NCBI GenBank assembly: GCA_037441565.1
Contig: JBBIRW010000010.1
Span: 1 to 27,584, forward strand
Length of the DNA stretch: 27,584 bases
Source of the DNA: JBBIRW01 sp037441565
GTDB taxonomy: Bacteria; Desulfobacterota; JBBIRW01
Direction: 5' to 3'
The notes below the pieces were generated by a model. That model ran no database searches. It was not told where the DNA came from and worked only from the letters and a program-made list of their open reading frames with translations. Positions 6,859 through 15,571 of the stretch are shown piece by piece. Both the position numbers and the translations under genes were made by a program. The stretch's first letter is position 1. Each line of letters starts with the position of its first letter.

Positions 6859-7983
6859 ATGCACTCAAGATCAACATTTGCCGAAATAAATCTTCAGGCC
6901 CTCCGGGATAATTTCCATGCAATCAGAGAAAGGCTTCCAGAAGGTGTAGGTATAATGGCGGTTGTTAAGGCTGATGCCTATGGCCATGGAGCCATTGCAA
7001 TAGGAAGGGAGCTTGAGAATATGGGTGTGGATTTTCTTGCTGTTGCATATCTCGAGGAGGGTGTGGAATTGAGAAGGGCAGGGATTAAGGTTCCTATTAT
7101 TGTTCTCTGCAGTTCTGTTGGGGGAAATGAAGAGCATTTTCTTGAATGGAATTTAACCCCTGTTGTTTTCAATATAAATGATGCAACATCGATTTCCGAG
7201 GCATCCAAAAAAAGGGGTATCAGGGGAAAGATCCATGTAAAGGTGGACACAGGCATGGGAAGGTTAGGACTTATGCCTGATGAGGTAAAGGGCTTTATAA
7301 GGGAGATCAAACATCTCGATGGGATATTGATCGAAGGTCTGCTTTCCCACTTTGCTGTAGCTGAGGATGAGGAAGAGGAGAAATTTACGAGGGAGCAGCT
7401 TTCGCTTTTTTTGAAATTAAGGGATGAGTTTTTAAGTGCAGGGATAAGACCCACATATTTTCACATAGCAAACAGTGCTGCGATATTTTCATATCCTGAA
7501 TCACTTTTCAACCTGGTAAGGGCAGGCATAACCCTTTATGGTGCCTATCCTTCCCCTTCATTTATGAAAAAGGTAACACTGAGGTCCATTATGCGCATAA
7601 AGACAAAGATCCTTCATCTAAAGGAAGTCGGTGAAGGTTTCTCCATAAGCTACGGAAGAACATTCATAACAAAAAGGAGGAGTATTATCGGGACACTCCC
7701 CTTTGGATATGCGGATGGATATTCAAGGAAGTTTTCAAACAGGGCTTATGTGCTTGTAAAAGGAAGAAGGGCTCCTGTTGTAGGCAGGGTTTGTATGGAT
7801 CTGACAATGGTTGATTTAACTGATATCGTTGATGTAAAAGTCGGAGACGAGGTAGTTCTACTGGGAAGGCAGGGAGATGAGGAGATCACACCACAGCAGT
7901 GGGCAGATTGGGCTGAAACCATACCTTATGAGATCTTTTGTTCTATAGGTAAGAGGGTTCCTCGCATTTACATCTATGAATGA
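6859..7983 (+). CDS. alr: Alanine racemase
   Basis: PLP enzyme that interconverts L- and D-alanine for peptidoglycan. From ATG 6859 the protein has 374 residues, the usual length, and begins as the family does (MHSRSTFAEINLQALRDN). The PLP lysine is K37 in VVKADAYGHG. The opposite-face catalytic tyrosine is Y265 in ISYGRTF, matching the Geobacillus enzyme numbering. HVKVDTGMGRLG, HIANSAA and VGRVCMDLTMVD are also conserved. A GTG at 6832 would add nine residues; neither start has a strong RBS, so the start is uncertain. It diverges from the tolC-like gene and leads the mlaEFD genes, with 30 bp before mlaE. Confidence 0.95.
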   Translation: MHSRSTFAEINLQALRDNFHAIRERLPEGVGIMAVVKADAYGHGAIAIGRELENMGVDFLAVAYLEEGVELRRAGIKVPIIVLCSSVGGNEEHFLEWNLTPVVFNINDATSISEASKKRGIRGKIHVKVDTGMGRLGLMPDEVKGFIREIKHLDGILIEGLLSHFAVAEDEEEEKFTREQLSLFLKLRDEFLSAGIRPTYFHIANSAAIFSYPESLFNLVRAGITLYGAYPSPSFMKKVTLRSIMRIKTKILHLKEVGEGFSISYGRTFITKRRSIIGTLPFGYADGYSRKFSNRAYVLVKGRRAPVVGRVCMDLTMVDLTDIVDVKVGDEVVLLGRQGDEEITPQQWADWAETIPYEIFCSIGKRVPRIYIYE

Positions 7984-8013
7984 ATTGCATTAAAATGAAT
8001 TCCTGGGGTGACT

Positions 8014-8802
8014 ATGGCGAATGGGTCACGCTTAATCTCTGGCGTAACAGCTGTGGGGGCATCTTTTATTCAGTTCTGCAGCGAAATGGGCTGCGTCTTT
8101 ACATTCTTTATAAAGACACTGAAGTATCTATTCAGGCGCCCCTTTTACTGGAGAAATCTCCTTAAACAGATGGAAGAAATTGGAGTGAGATCACTCCCTG
8201 TGGTAGCAATAACTGCAACATTTACGGGGATGGTGCTCGCATTGCAATCCTACAGTGGCTTCAGGAGATTTGGGGCGGAAAGCCTCATGGGAACAGTTGT
8301 TGCGCTATCGATGCTGAGGGAGCTTGGTCCTGTATTTTCCGGTCTTATGGTTTCGGGCAGGATCGGATCAGCAATGGCAGCTGAGCTTGGAACGATGGCT
8401 GTTACAGAGCAGATCGATGCCCTGGTTACCCTTGCCACAAATCCCATTCAGTATCTCATAGTGCCAAGATTTTTGGCATCAACCATTGTGCTTCCCATTC
8501 TTGTCCTTTTTGCAGATCTACTGGGTATAATAGGAGGATATGTGGTGGCTGTATATATTCTTGGGACCAATGCAACAGTATTTATAACGAATACAACAAA
8601 ATATACGGTGCTAAAGGATCTCTACTTCGGACTTCTTAAGGCAGCAGTTTTTGGTATGATTATAGCGACGGTAAGCTGCTGTCAGGGTTTCAATGCAACA
8701 GAAGGTGCGGAGGGTGTAGGGAGGGCAACAACAAGGGCTGTTGTCTATTCATCACTCATGATCCTTATTTTTGATTACATCCTCACCGCATATCTTTTTT
8801 AG
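8014..8802 (+). CDS. mlaE: MlaE-family ABC permease
   Basis: Inner-membrane permease of the Mla-type phospholipid ABC transporter, 262 residues from ATG 8014 (GGGG lies five bases ahead; a GTG at 8008 is the alternative). Five to six hydrophobic segments are visible. The hallmark stretch ELGTMAVTEQIDALVTLATN followed by PIQYLIVPRFLA matches the MlaE 'TEQIDAL...DP..YLVVPR' motif, and LRELGPVFSGLMVSGRIGSA is also conserved. Followed by the ATPase (15-bp gap) and the MCE protein, in the standard E-F-D order. Confidence 0.93.
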   Translation: MANGSRLISGVTAVGASFIQFCSEMGCVFTFFIKTLKYLFRRPFYWRNLLKQMEEIGVRSLPVVAITATFTGMVLALQSYSGFRRFGAESLMGTVVALSMLRELGPVFSGLMVSGRIGSAMAAELGTMAVTEQIDALVTLATNPIQYLIVPRFLASTIVLPILVLFADLLGIIGGYVVAVYILGTNATVFITNTTKYTVLKDLYFGLLKAAVFGMIIATVSCCQGFNATEGAEGVGRATTRAVVYSSLMILIFDYILTAYLF

Positions 8803-8817
8803 AAAGGGAGAGAAAAT

Positions 8818-9612
8818 TTGAGAGGCAATGGAGAGATTGTAAAGATAAAGATCGAAAATCTCCATAAATCCTTTGGTAGAAATGAGGTCCTGCGAGGGGT
8901 CGACCTGGAAATATTTTCAGGTGAAAGCATGGTTATAATAGGGGGAAGTGGTGCGGGAAAGAGTGTCCTTATGAAATGTATAATAGGTATTCTGAAACCC
9001 GATTCGGGAAGCATATATGTGGATGGGGTTGATATAACAAGGCTCGATGAGGATAAACTTGGCGAGGTCAGGAAGAAGTTCGGGATGCTGTTTCAGGGAG
9101 GCGCACTTTTTGATTCCCTTTCGGTATGGGAGAATGTGGGATTTGGACTCAGGCAGACAAGAGATCTTTCTGACATTGAGATAAGGAGGATTTCATCTGA
9201 GAAGCTAAGGCTTGTCGGGCTCTATGGTGTTGAGGACCTTATGCCTGGAGAACTAAGCGGAGGGATGAAAAAAAGGGTTGCCCTTGCAAGGGCTATCGCT
9301 ATGGAGCCTGAGATCATCATATATGATGAGCCAACAACAGGACTTGACCCTGTGATGACCCATATAATTACGGATCTTATTCTTGATCTGAAGTATAAAC
9401 TCCGAATCACAAGTATATCAATAACGCACGACATCCATGCTGCTTATAAAATAGCTGATAGAATCGCAATGCTTTATAAGGGAAGGATTATACAGACAGG
9501 GACTCCTGATGAGATAAAACTCACAACCAATCCCATTGTAAGACAGTTCGTATATGGTATGACTAAGGGTCCAATAACAGATGAGATGGAAATATACAGG
9601 AGGGAGACATGA
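8818..9612 (+). CDS. mlaF: MlaF-family ABC transporter ATP-binding protein
   Basis: Cytoplasmic ATPase powering the Mla/MCE transporter, 264 residues. Walker A is GGSGAGKS (42-49), the Q-loop is LFQGGALFDSLSVWENV (91-107), the signature is LSGGM (146-150), Walker B is IIIYDE (166-171) with PTTGLDP, and the H-loop is H204. The Q-loop text GGALFDS is characteristic of MlaF-type ATPases. Start is TTG 8818, preceded by AGAAAGGGAG; no in-frame ATG lies near. The stop overlaps the mlaD start (ATGA), implying translational coupling. Confidence 0.94.
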   Translation: MRGNGEIVKIKIENLHKSFGRNEVLRGVDLEIFSGESMVIIGGSGAGKSVLMKCIIGILKPDSGSIYVDGVDITRLDEDKLGEVRKKFGMLFQGGALFDSLSVWENVGFGLRQTRDLSDIEIRRISSEKLRLVGLYGVEDLMPGELSGGMKKRVALARAIAMEPEIIIYDEPTTGLDPVMTHIITDLILDLKYKLRITSISITHDIHAAYKIADRIAMLYKGRIIQTGTPDEIKLTTNPIVRQFVYGMTKGPITDEMEIYRRET

Positions 9613-10109
9613 AAAGGGGATTACCAGTTGAGGCAACTGTTGGAATATTTGTTCTTGCCGGTTTAATTCTGCTTATTATGGGGACAGTTGTGATCGGGAA
9701 ATTCACCCCCATAGGATATAAGGGATCCTACAGGATCTATGCAAAGCTGACAACAGCACTCGGTATAGAGAAGGATGCAAAGGTTACGATGGCAGGGGTG
9801 AGGATCGGGAGGGTGGAAGGTATCTCCCTTGAAGGAAAAGATGTTATTCTAACAATCTTTATAGATGACGGTAGATATAAAATTCCCAGAGATTCTGTTG
9901 CCTCTGCAAAAATTCAGGGATTATTAGGGGAGTGGTTCATCGATATTACACCCGGAAGTGATTCAAAGGGGTTTCTCAAGGATGGTGACTATATAGAAAG
10001 GGTGGAACCCCCGAGAGACTTTACAGAGGTTATAAACAATCTATCAAGTATGATAAAAACACTGGAGGATGTTGCAAAGAGCCTTCAGTCTTTCTTTTCA
10101 GAGCTCTGA
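9609..10109 (+). CDS. mlaD: MlaD-family MCE-domain protein
   Basis: Periplasmic substrate-binding subunit anchored in the inner membrane. A single N-terminal membrane helix (about 9-31) is followed by one MCE domain (about 38-115) with the pore-loop stretch IQGLLGEWFIDITPG. A short C-terminal helix ends the protein (EVINNLSSMIKTLEDVAKSL). At 166 residues it is a compact, MlaD-like version rather than a long tunnel-forming MCE protein, so it should need a separate carrier such as the MlaC-like protein encoded at 4728-5318. Overlaps mlaF by four bases. No mlaB or mlaA is found in the window. Confidence 0.92.
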   Translation: MKRGLPVEATVGIFVLAGLILLIMGTVVIGKFTPIGYKGSYRIYAKLTTALGIEKDAKVTMAGVRIGRVEGISLEGKDVILTIFIDDGRYKIPRDSVASAKIQGLLGEWFIDITPGSDSKGFLKDGDYIERVEPPRDFTEVINNLSSMIKTLEDVAKSLQSFFSEL

Positions 10110-10148
10110 GCATTTTATTATTCTGGAATACTGATCCCCTCTTAAATA

Positions 10149-10177
10149 TTGACTAACTCTTTGTCTAAAGGGATAAT
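10149..10177 (+). promoter_or_regulatory. Candidate sigma-70 promoter of the purH operon
   Basis: TTGACT (10149-10154), 17-bp spacer, GATAAT (10172-10177; 5/6). It lies in the 98-bp gap between mlaD and purH, with an expected start near 10184 and a short leader. No purine riboswitch fold is apparent in this leader. Confidence 0.68.
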
Positions 10178-10207
10178 TTCCCAAAGCATAAATGTGGGGT
10201 GGATGTT

Positions 10208-11752
10208 ATGAGGAGGGCATTAATAAGTGTATGGGATAAAAGAGATATTGTTGAATTTGCCATGGGAATCCAGTCCCTTGGTTATGAAATTATCGCCTCC
10301 GGTGGAACAGCATCGCTTTTAAAAAGTAAAGGGATGAAGGTAAAGGAGATTGGTGAATTTACAGGGTTCCCTGAGATCCTCGATGGAAGGGTAAAAACCC
10401 TTCACCCGATGGTCTATGGTGGCATCCTTGCCCTCAGGGAAAAGGAATCCCATATGGACCAATTGAAGATTGCAGGGATTGAACCCATAGATATGGTGGT
10501 TGTGAATCTTTACCCCTTTGAAGAAATAGTGAAAAGAGAGGATTCAAGCTTTGATGATGCCCTTGAGAATATTGACATAGGCGGTCCCACGCTTATAAGG
10601 GCTGCTGCAAAGAATTTTTCAGGTGTTATAGTTATTGTTGACCCTGAGGATTATGGATCTGTCCTGGATGAATTGCGAAGGAGCGGTGATCTTCCCTACG
10701 AGATGAGATTTAAACTTGCCAGAAAGGCATTCCAGCTCACTGCAAGATATGATGGGGCTATAAGCAACTATTTTGGATCCATTGAAAAGGGCGGGAAGAG
10801 ACAACATTTTCCGGAAACCTTTACGGTCCAGTTCAAAAAGGTTCAGGATTTAAGATACGGAGAAAACCCCCATCAGAAAGGCTCCTTTTACAGGGATATA
10901 TACCCCCCTGCCTCAAGCATTGCAACAGCTGAGCAGCTTCATGGTAAGGAGCTTTCCTATACAAATATACTAGATCTTGATGCCGCACTTGAGCTGGTAA
11001 AGGAGTTTGATGAAGTATGTGCTGTTATAATTAAACATACAAATCCATGCGGTGCTGCGATATCCACCACAAGTCTTAAAAATGCATATATAAAGGCAAG
11101 GGAGTGTGACCCCGTTTCCGCTTATGGGGGGATAGTGGGGTTCAACAGGGAAGTTGATGAGGAGACAGCCAGTGAGGTTATTTCAACATTCATCGAAGCG
11201 ATAATCGCCCCTGGCTTTACAGAAAAGGCACTTGATATATTGAGAAGCAAGAAGAACTTAAGGATCCTGAAAGCAGGTCCTCTTGTGAAAGAGTTGCCAT
11301 CTGTGCCTGAGATGAGAAAGGTAAGCGGCGGGATCCTTATTCAAGAAAGGGATATGGCAGATACAGAAAAGTGGCAGGTTGTTACGAAAAAATCACCAAC
11401 AGAAGAAGAAAAAAAAGCGCTTCTCTTTGCATGGAAGATATGCAAACATGTAAAGTCCAATGCGATAGTCTATTCCTATGCGGATAGGATAATCGGTGTT
11501 GGTGCAGGACAGATGAGCAGGATCGATTCTGCAAGATTTGCAATGGAGAAGGCGCGCTTTCCACTGAAGGGCTCAGTGATGGCATCGGATGCCTTTTTCC
11601 CTTTCAGGGATGTAGTTGATCTTGCAGCATCAGCAGGTGTAAGTGCGATAATCCAGCCAGGTGGTTCAATAAGGGATGAGGAGGTTATAAGGGCAGCTGA
11701 TGAACATGGAATCGCTATGGTTTTTACAGGCATGCGCCACTTTAAACACTAA
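10208..11752 (+). CDS. purH: Bifunctional AICAR formyltransferase / IMP cyclohydrolase
   Basis: Catalyses the last two steps to IMP: formylation of AICAR by 10-formyl-THF and ring closure. About 514 residues, the usual length. The N-terminal cyclohydrolase (MGS-like) domain shows SVWDKRDIVEFA, KTLHPMVYGGILA, NLYPFEE and IDIGGPTLIRAAAKN. The transformylase domain shows DLRYGENPHQKGSFY, IIKHTNPCGAA (catalytic K-H), SAYGGIVGFN and SDAFFPFRD. I chose ATG 10208 because GTGGGGTGG lies just ahead; GTG 10199 is the alternative. First gene of a five-gene cluster. Confidence 0.97.
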   Translation: MRRALISVWDKRDIVEFAMGIQSLGYEIIASGGTASLLKSKGMKVKEIGEFTGFPEILDGRVKTLHPMVYGGILALREKESHMDQLKIAGIEPIDMVVVNLYPFEEIVKREDSSFDDALENIDIGGPTLIRAAAKNFSGVIVIVDPEDYGSVLDELRRSGDLPYEMRFKLARKAFQLTARYDGAISNYFGSIEKGGKRQHFPETFTVQFKKVQDLRYGENPHQKGSFYRDIYPPASSIATAEQLHGKELSYTNILDLDAALELVKEFDEVCAVIIKHTNPCGAAISTTSLKNAYIKARECDPVSAYGGIVGFNREVDEETASEVISTFIEAIIAPGFTEKALDILRSKKNLRILKAGPLVKELPSVPEMRKVSGGILIQERDMADTEKWQVVTKKSPTEEEKKALLFAWKICKHVKSNAIVYSYADRIIGVGAGQMSRIDSARFAMEKARFPLKGSVMASDAFFPFRDVVDLAASAGVSAIIQPGGSIRDEEVIRAADEHGIAMVFTGMRHFKH

Positions 11753-11766
11753 GGAGAAGATGGCAT

Positions 11767-12270
11767 ATGGCTGAGAAAAGGGCGGCTGTGCTTATTGTAA
11801 TGGGAAGCCAGTCGGATTGGGAGATAATGAAGGAGACAGCGAGGATTCTTGATAGGTTTAATATTCCCTATGAAACTGTTGTTTCATCAGCCCACAGGAG
11901 CCCGGAGTTAACAACAAAAATAGCCTCGAGTGCAAGGGCAAAGGGCTATGAGGTGATAATTGCCGGGGCAGGTGGAGCTGCCCACCTCCCTGGAGTTCTG
12001 GCATCGAGAACGGAACTTCCAGTGATAGGGGTTCCTCTTGATCAATCGGGTCTTAAAGGGCTTGACTCCATTTTATCTATTGTTCAGATGCCCTCAGGTG
12101 TACCTGTTGCCTGTATGGCATTAGGTAAGGCAGGTGCCGCGAATGCTGCGCTTTTTGCTGTTCAGATACTCGGTTTAAAGGATCCCACGCTGAGGAGAAA
12201 ATATCAGCAGTTCAAAAAGGAGATGGAGGCAGGGATAAGGGGTTTAATGGAGAACAGGGAAAAGGCTTAG
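11767..12270 (+). CDS. purE: N5-carboxyaminoimidazole ribonucleotide mutase (class I PurE)
   Basis: Purine synthesis step converting N5-CAIR to CAIR. 167 residues, family length. The motifs MGSQSDWEIMKET (phosphate loop), VVSSAHRSPE (catalytic His) and AGAGGAAHLPGVLAS are intact, and the SILSIVQMPSGVPVA segment is typical of class I, which uses N5-CAIR and normally needs PurK; purK is not in the window. Begins 14 bp after purH with AAGGAGA ahead. Confidence 0.95.
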   Translation: MAEKRAAVLIVMGSQSDWEIMKETARILDRFNIPYETVVSSAHRSPELTTKIASSARAKGYEVIIAGAGGAAHLPGVLASRTELPVIGVPLDQSGLKGLDSILSIVQMPSGVPVACMALGKAGAANAALFAVQILGLKDPTLRRKYQQFKKEMEAGIRGLMENREKA

Positions 12271-12274
12271 AGGA

Positions 12275-12937
12275 ATGGGGAAAAAGATCATAACAAAAAT
12301 TGTAAGGGTAGATCCAGAGAATCCATCGCGGGATGTGATAAAGGAAGCACGAAGGTCTTTAAAGAGGGGGCAGATAATCATTTATCCAACTGATACATTC
12401 TATGCATTGGGAGGTGATGCCTTAAGAGAGGGTGTTATTAGAAGGATTTATACTCTTAAAGGAAGGGATTATAAGAAGCCCCTTCCTGTTATAATATCGG
12501 ATGAGGGGATGCTTTATACCTTTGTTACCAATATTCCCTTTGCTGCAAGTCACCTGATCAGGAATTTCTGGCCAGGACCTCTTACCATAATATTTGAGGC
12601 ATCATCAAGGATTCCTGAATCCCTTACAGCTGGCAGTGGCAGGATTGCTGTAAGGGTCCCTGGATGTATGTTTGCGAGGGAGATTTCAAAGGAGCTTGGC
12701 GGACCGATAATATCAACAAGTGCAAATCTTTCTGGGTCAGGGGATCCTGTCTATGAAAATCAGATCGTAGAGGTATTTTCTGGAAGGGTATCATATATAT
12801 TCACAGCAGGTGATCTAAAAGCAAGGAGGCCATCCACGATAGTTGATGTCACTGAAGATACAATTGAAATAATAAGGGATGGAGAGATAAGTACTGATGA
12901 GATAAGCGCAGTTTTATCCGGCATTGAAAAGGGATGA
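12275..12937 (+). CDS. L-threonylcarbamoyladenylate synthase (Sua5/YrdC/YciO family)
   Basis: Makes threonylcarbamoyl-AMP for the t6A modification at position 37 of ANN-decoding tRNAs. 220 residues, one YrdC domain without the C-terminal Sua5 domain. The pattern includes YPTDTFYALGGDA, LKGRDYKKPLPVI (substrate-binding K-R), FWPGPLTIIFEA, GRIAVRVPG and ISTSANLSG (the conserved S-x-N). It could be a YciO paralogue; sequence alone does not separate TsaC from YciO reliably. Only four bases after purE, so cotranscribed. Confidence 0.88.
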   Translation: MGKKIITKIVRVDPENPSRDVIKEARRSLKRGQIIIYPTDTFYALGGDALREGVIRRIYTLKGRDYKKPLPVIISDEGMLYTFVTNIPFAASHLIRNFWPGPLTIIFEASSRIPESLTAGSGRIAVRVPGCMFAREISKELGGPIISTSANLSGSGDPVYENQIVEVFSGRVSYIFTAGDLKARRPSTIVDVTEDTIEIIRDGEISTDEISAVLSGIEKG

Positions 12938-12953
12938 TAATTAAGGAATAACC

Positions 12954-14309
12954 ATGGCATACATTGAACCCTTCAGGGCATTCATATATAACAGTGAAAT
13001 AGTGAAGGACCTTTCCCTTGTCCTGGCACCACCCTATGACATTATATCCCCTGAGGATTGGAGGATTCTTGAACAAAGGAGTCCGTATAATGCTGTCAGG
13101 ATTATTCTTGGTGACCCTGAAAAAAAGGATATAGATGAAAGGTATGCACATTGTGCGAGGATTTTTAATGAGTGGAAAAAGGAGGGGATATTGAAAAGAC
13201 ACCCGTACCCTTCTATCTATCTCCTTCATCAAAGGTTTTATCTGAAAGGGAAGGGTGTGAGGAAGAGGAGTGGATTCATTGCCCTGACACGTCTTGAGGA
13301 GTTTTCATCTGACAGGATACTACCACATGAAGGCACACTTCTTAAACCCAAGCTGGATAGACTGAAATTGCTTGAGCTATGCAGGGCAAATCTCTGCCCC
13401 ATATTTGGTCTCTATTCTGATAAAAAAGGTGTGATCACACAGATGCTCGAGGAGAAGATAAGGGGCACAGAGCCGCTTATATCAACCGTTGACTATGAGG
13501 GTGTTGAAACATACGTTTGGTCTATCAATGAACCTGAAATCATCAGAAAGGTAAGGATGTTGATGGAGGAAAAGACCCTATTTATTGCTGATGGTCATCA
13601 TAGATATGAAAGTGCGCTTCTTTACAGGAACAGGATGCGAAGTTTAATCCCCAACTCAACAGGGAAGGAAGCATTCAACTATGTGATGATGTATATGACG
13701 AATATGGACGACCCTGATGGACTTACCATACTTCCCACACATAGACTCATAAAGGATCCACCGTTTTTCCTTGAAAGGGCCTTCCTCGAAGGTGTTAAAA
13801 ACGAATTCAACATTTTGGAGATCCCTTTTACAGAGGAGAGTGAACAGAAGACAAGGGAGAAACTGAGAGAGGCACTTGAGGAAAGGGGGAGAGACAGACA
13901 TGTTTTTGGCTTAATAATCAAGGATCTGCCTTCATATTTGCTTTTAGAACTGAAGAGCCCATTACTTATTGATGAAGTAATGGGCGATGAAACCCCTGAT
14001 CCACTGAAGGAACTGGATGTGAATATATTGCACTATATGATACTTAAAAGGTATCTCTGCATAGGGGAAAAGGCACAGGAAGAGCAAAAGTATATCACAT
14101 ATACAAAGGATTTCGATGAGGCAATCGACAGCGTAAGGAAGGGGCCATTCAGGATGTGCTTTCTGCTCAATCCTCCAAGGATTGAGCAGATAAGAAGGAT
14201 CGCAACATCACGGTTGAAAATGCCACAAAAGTCAACATACTTCTGGCCAAAGCTTCCAACAGGTTTGCTTTTTAACAGTATTGATCAAGAAGAGATAGCC
14301 GATGTTTAA
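12954..14309 (+). CDS. DUF1015 family protein
   Basis: 451-residue soluble protein of the DUF1015 family (widespread, function not established). The N-terminal signature IEPFRAFIYN followed by APPYDIISPEDW and NAVRIILGDP is clear, and the central IADGHHRYESALLYRN (His-rich, strongly conserved) suggests a metal or nucleotide site. The C-terminal part includes FLLNPPRIEQIRRIA and MPQKSTYFWPKLPTGLLFN, where the family normally ends. AAGGA precedes the ATG. It sits in a purine/tRNA-modification operon and overlaps the next gene by eight bases, so it is expressed with them; its role is unknown. Confidence 0.92.
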   Translation: MAYIEPFRAFIYNSEIVKDLSLVLAPPYDIISPEDWRILEQRSPYNAVRIILGDPEKKDIDERYAHCARIFNEWKKEGILKRHPYPSIYLLHQRFYLKGKGVRKRSGFIALTRLEEFSSDRILPHEGTLLKPKLDRLKLLELCRANLCPIFGLYSDKKGVITQMLEEKIRGTEPLISTVDYEGVETYVWSINEPEIIRKVRMLMEEKTLFIADGHHRYESALLYRNRMRSLIPNSTGKEAFNYVMMYMTNMDDPDGLTILPTHRLIKDPPFFLERAFLEGVKNEFNILEIPFTEESEQKTREKLREALEERGRDRHVFGLIIKDLPSYLLLELKSPLLIDEVMGDETPDPLKELDVNILHYMILKRYLCIGEKAQEEQKYITYTKDFDEAIDSVRKGPFRMCFLLNPPRIEQIRRIATSRLKMPQKSTYFWPKLPTGLLFNSIDQEEIADV

Positions 14310-14958
14310 AAAGGATCCGGAGATAATACAGCCTGAAAAGGGTCATTTAATCACCACAGACACCATCCTTCTTTCCAATTTTATAAAAATAAAAAAGGGG
14401 GATGCAGTATGCGAGCTTGGATGTGGATCGGGGCTTATATCTATCCTTATAGGGATGGAGGGGAAGGCTTCCCGAATCCTTGGTATAGAGATTCAAAAAG
14501 AACTTGTTGAAACAGCAAGAAAAAATATAGATCTGAATCGACTTCAGGACTCTGTTGAGATAATAGAGGGGGACATAAGGGATATAAAAACAATAACCCC
14601 CCCTTCCATCTTCGATGTTGTGATTGCAAATCCACCATATATAAAGAAATCCATGGGCAGATGCAGTCCTGATCAGCGAAGGAGTATTGCGAGACAGGAG
14701 ACAATGGGAACACTTGATAGATGGATCTATGCAGCCTCCTATCTCTTAAGATCAAAGGGAAGGGCTTATTTCGTTTTTATTCCTGAAAGACTTGCAGAGA
14801 TGATAGAGGAACTGAGAAAAAGGAGGGTAGAGCCTAAGAGGTTGCAATTTGTCCATACGCACCTGGAAAGGTATGCGATCCTTTTTTTACTGGAGGGAAT
14901 AAAGGATGGAAGGGAGGGTTTATCTATCCTGCCTCCCCGCATTATCCCTGCTTCCTGA
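14302..14958 (+). CDS. TrmN6-like tRNA1(Val) adenine-N6 methyltransferase
   Basis: SAM-dependent methyltransferase of the YfiC/TrmN6 type (N6-methylation of A37 in tRNA-Val in E. coli). 218 residues. SAM-binding motif CELGCGSGLISIL (about 38-50), acidic loop IEIQKELVETARKNI, and catalytic NPPY in VIANPPYIK followed by the family's S-P-D-x-R-R-x-x-A-R-x-E stretch. The gene starts inside the end of DUF1015. Its last 39 bp overlap the convergent DUF721 gene. Another N6-adenine methyltransferase role (e.g. PrmC-like glutamine methylation, also NPPY) is less likely given the N-terminus and length. Confidence 0.85.
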   Translation: MFKKDPEIIQPEKGHLITTDTILLSNFIKIKKGDAVCELGCGSGLISILIGMEGKASRILGIEIQKELVETARKNIDLNRLQDSVEIIEGDIRDIKTITPPSIFDVVIANPPYIKKSMGRCSPDQRRSIARQETMGTLDRWIYAASYLLRSKGRAYFVFIPERLAEMIEELRKRRVEPKRLQFVHTHLERYAILFLLEGIKDGREGLSILPPRIIPAS

Positions 14959-15396
14959 GATCTTCTTCTTAAGATAGGATATATAGGCCCTGATTATAGA
15001 ATCCCGTAGCAGTGGATCATCCACATGGGAGGCAATCCTTTCTGCCTCCTCCTTCATCCAGCTGAAAAATTCAGGATCCCTTTTCCTTTTTATTTCAGGC
15101 TTTGGGGCAGGTATCTCACCAACACGGAAGATAATGTCCTTAATGAGTTCTTTTCCCAGTTTTTTATTTATCGCATCAAGGATATCCATTTTCATCAGAT
15201 GGAGCTCCTGTGCCCAGATGGAATTGATAACATAAACATAGAGAATCCCATTTTTTACCTTTTCCGGAAAGGTATTCCTCTTTATTCTGATGCCGACTAT
15301 CTCATCCCATATCTCAACTGCCTTCTGTGCCAACAGGGGTGCGGATAATTCAAGGCTGTTTATTACCCTTTCAAGAACGTCTTTAATTAGCTCCAT
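14920..15396 (-). CDS. DUF721 / DciA-family protein
   Basis: 158-residue protein with a DUF721 domain. DciA proteins of this family load the replicative helicase DnaB in bacteria lacking DnaC/DnaI, so a replication role is possible. The domain spans about 4-95: LERVINSLELSAPLLAQKAVEIWDEIVG, the KNGILYVYVINSIWAQEL strand-helix (the W-A-x-E-L motif is diagnostic), and ELIKDIIFRVGEI. The C-terminal third is charged and helical (KRKRDPEFFSWMKEEAERIA) and its function is unclear. It converges on the methyltransferase gene with a 39-bp 3' overlap. The ATG at 15396 is preceded by AAAAGGG. Confidence 0.87.
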   Translation of the reverse strand: MELIKDVLERVINSLELSAPLLAQKAVEIWDEIVGIRIKRNTFPEKVKNGILYVYVINSIWAQELHLMKMDILDAINKKLGKELIKDIIFRVGEIPAPKPEIKRKRDPEFFSWMKEEAERIASHVDDPLLRDSIIRAYISYLKKKISGSRDNAGRQDR

Positions 15397-15571
15397 CCCT
15401 TTTACATTTTACCATCTTCCCCATGGGTATTGACAGAGGATTAAGAATGAAGGAAAATTGTAATTAAGGATTATTAATCTTAAATAAATCCTAATAAATT
15501 CAAAAATAGAAAATTCTCTTATAAATTTATTAAGAATTATAAAAAAATGATAAATTTAATCGATTATTGCC
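15397..15571. promoter_or_regulatory. AT-rich intergenic region with imperfect dyads upstream of MATE gene
   Basis: Between divergent DUF721 and MATE genes. TTGACA occurs at 15430-15435 on the plus strand without a well-matched -10 at normal spacing. Two weak symmetries occur: AAGGATTATT...AATAAATCCT, and an AATTCTCTTATAAATTTATTAAGAATT-like dyad centred on the perfect ATAAATTTAT. They could bind a repressor, but AT-rich sequence produces such dyads by chance. Confidence 0.3.

Noticed and set aside
6978..7454. 158-residue minus-strand frame within alr
   Set aside because: Ser-rich antisense shadow of alanine racemase.
10110..10207. Purine riboswitch ahead of purH
   Set aside because: No conserved purine aptamer core; only a simple promoter and short leader are visible.
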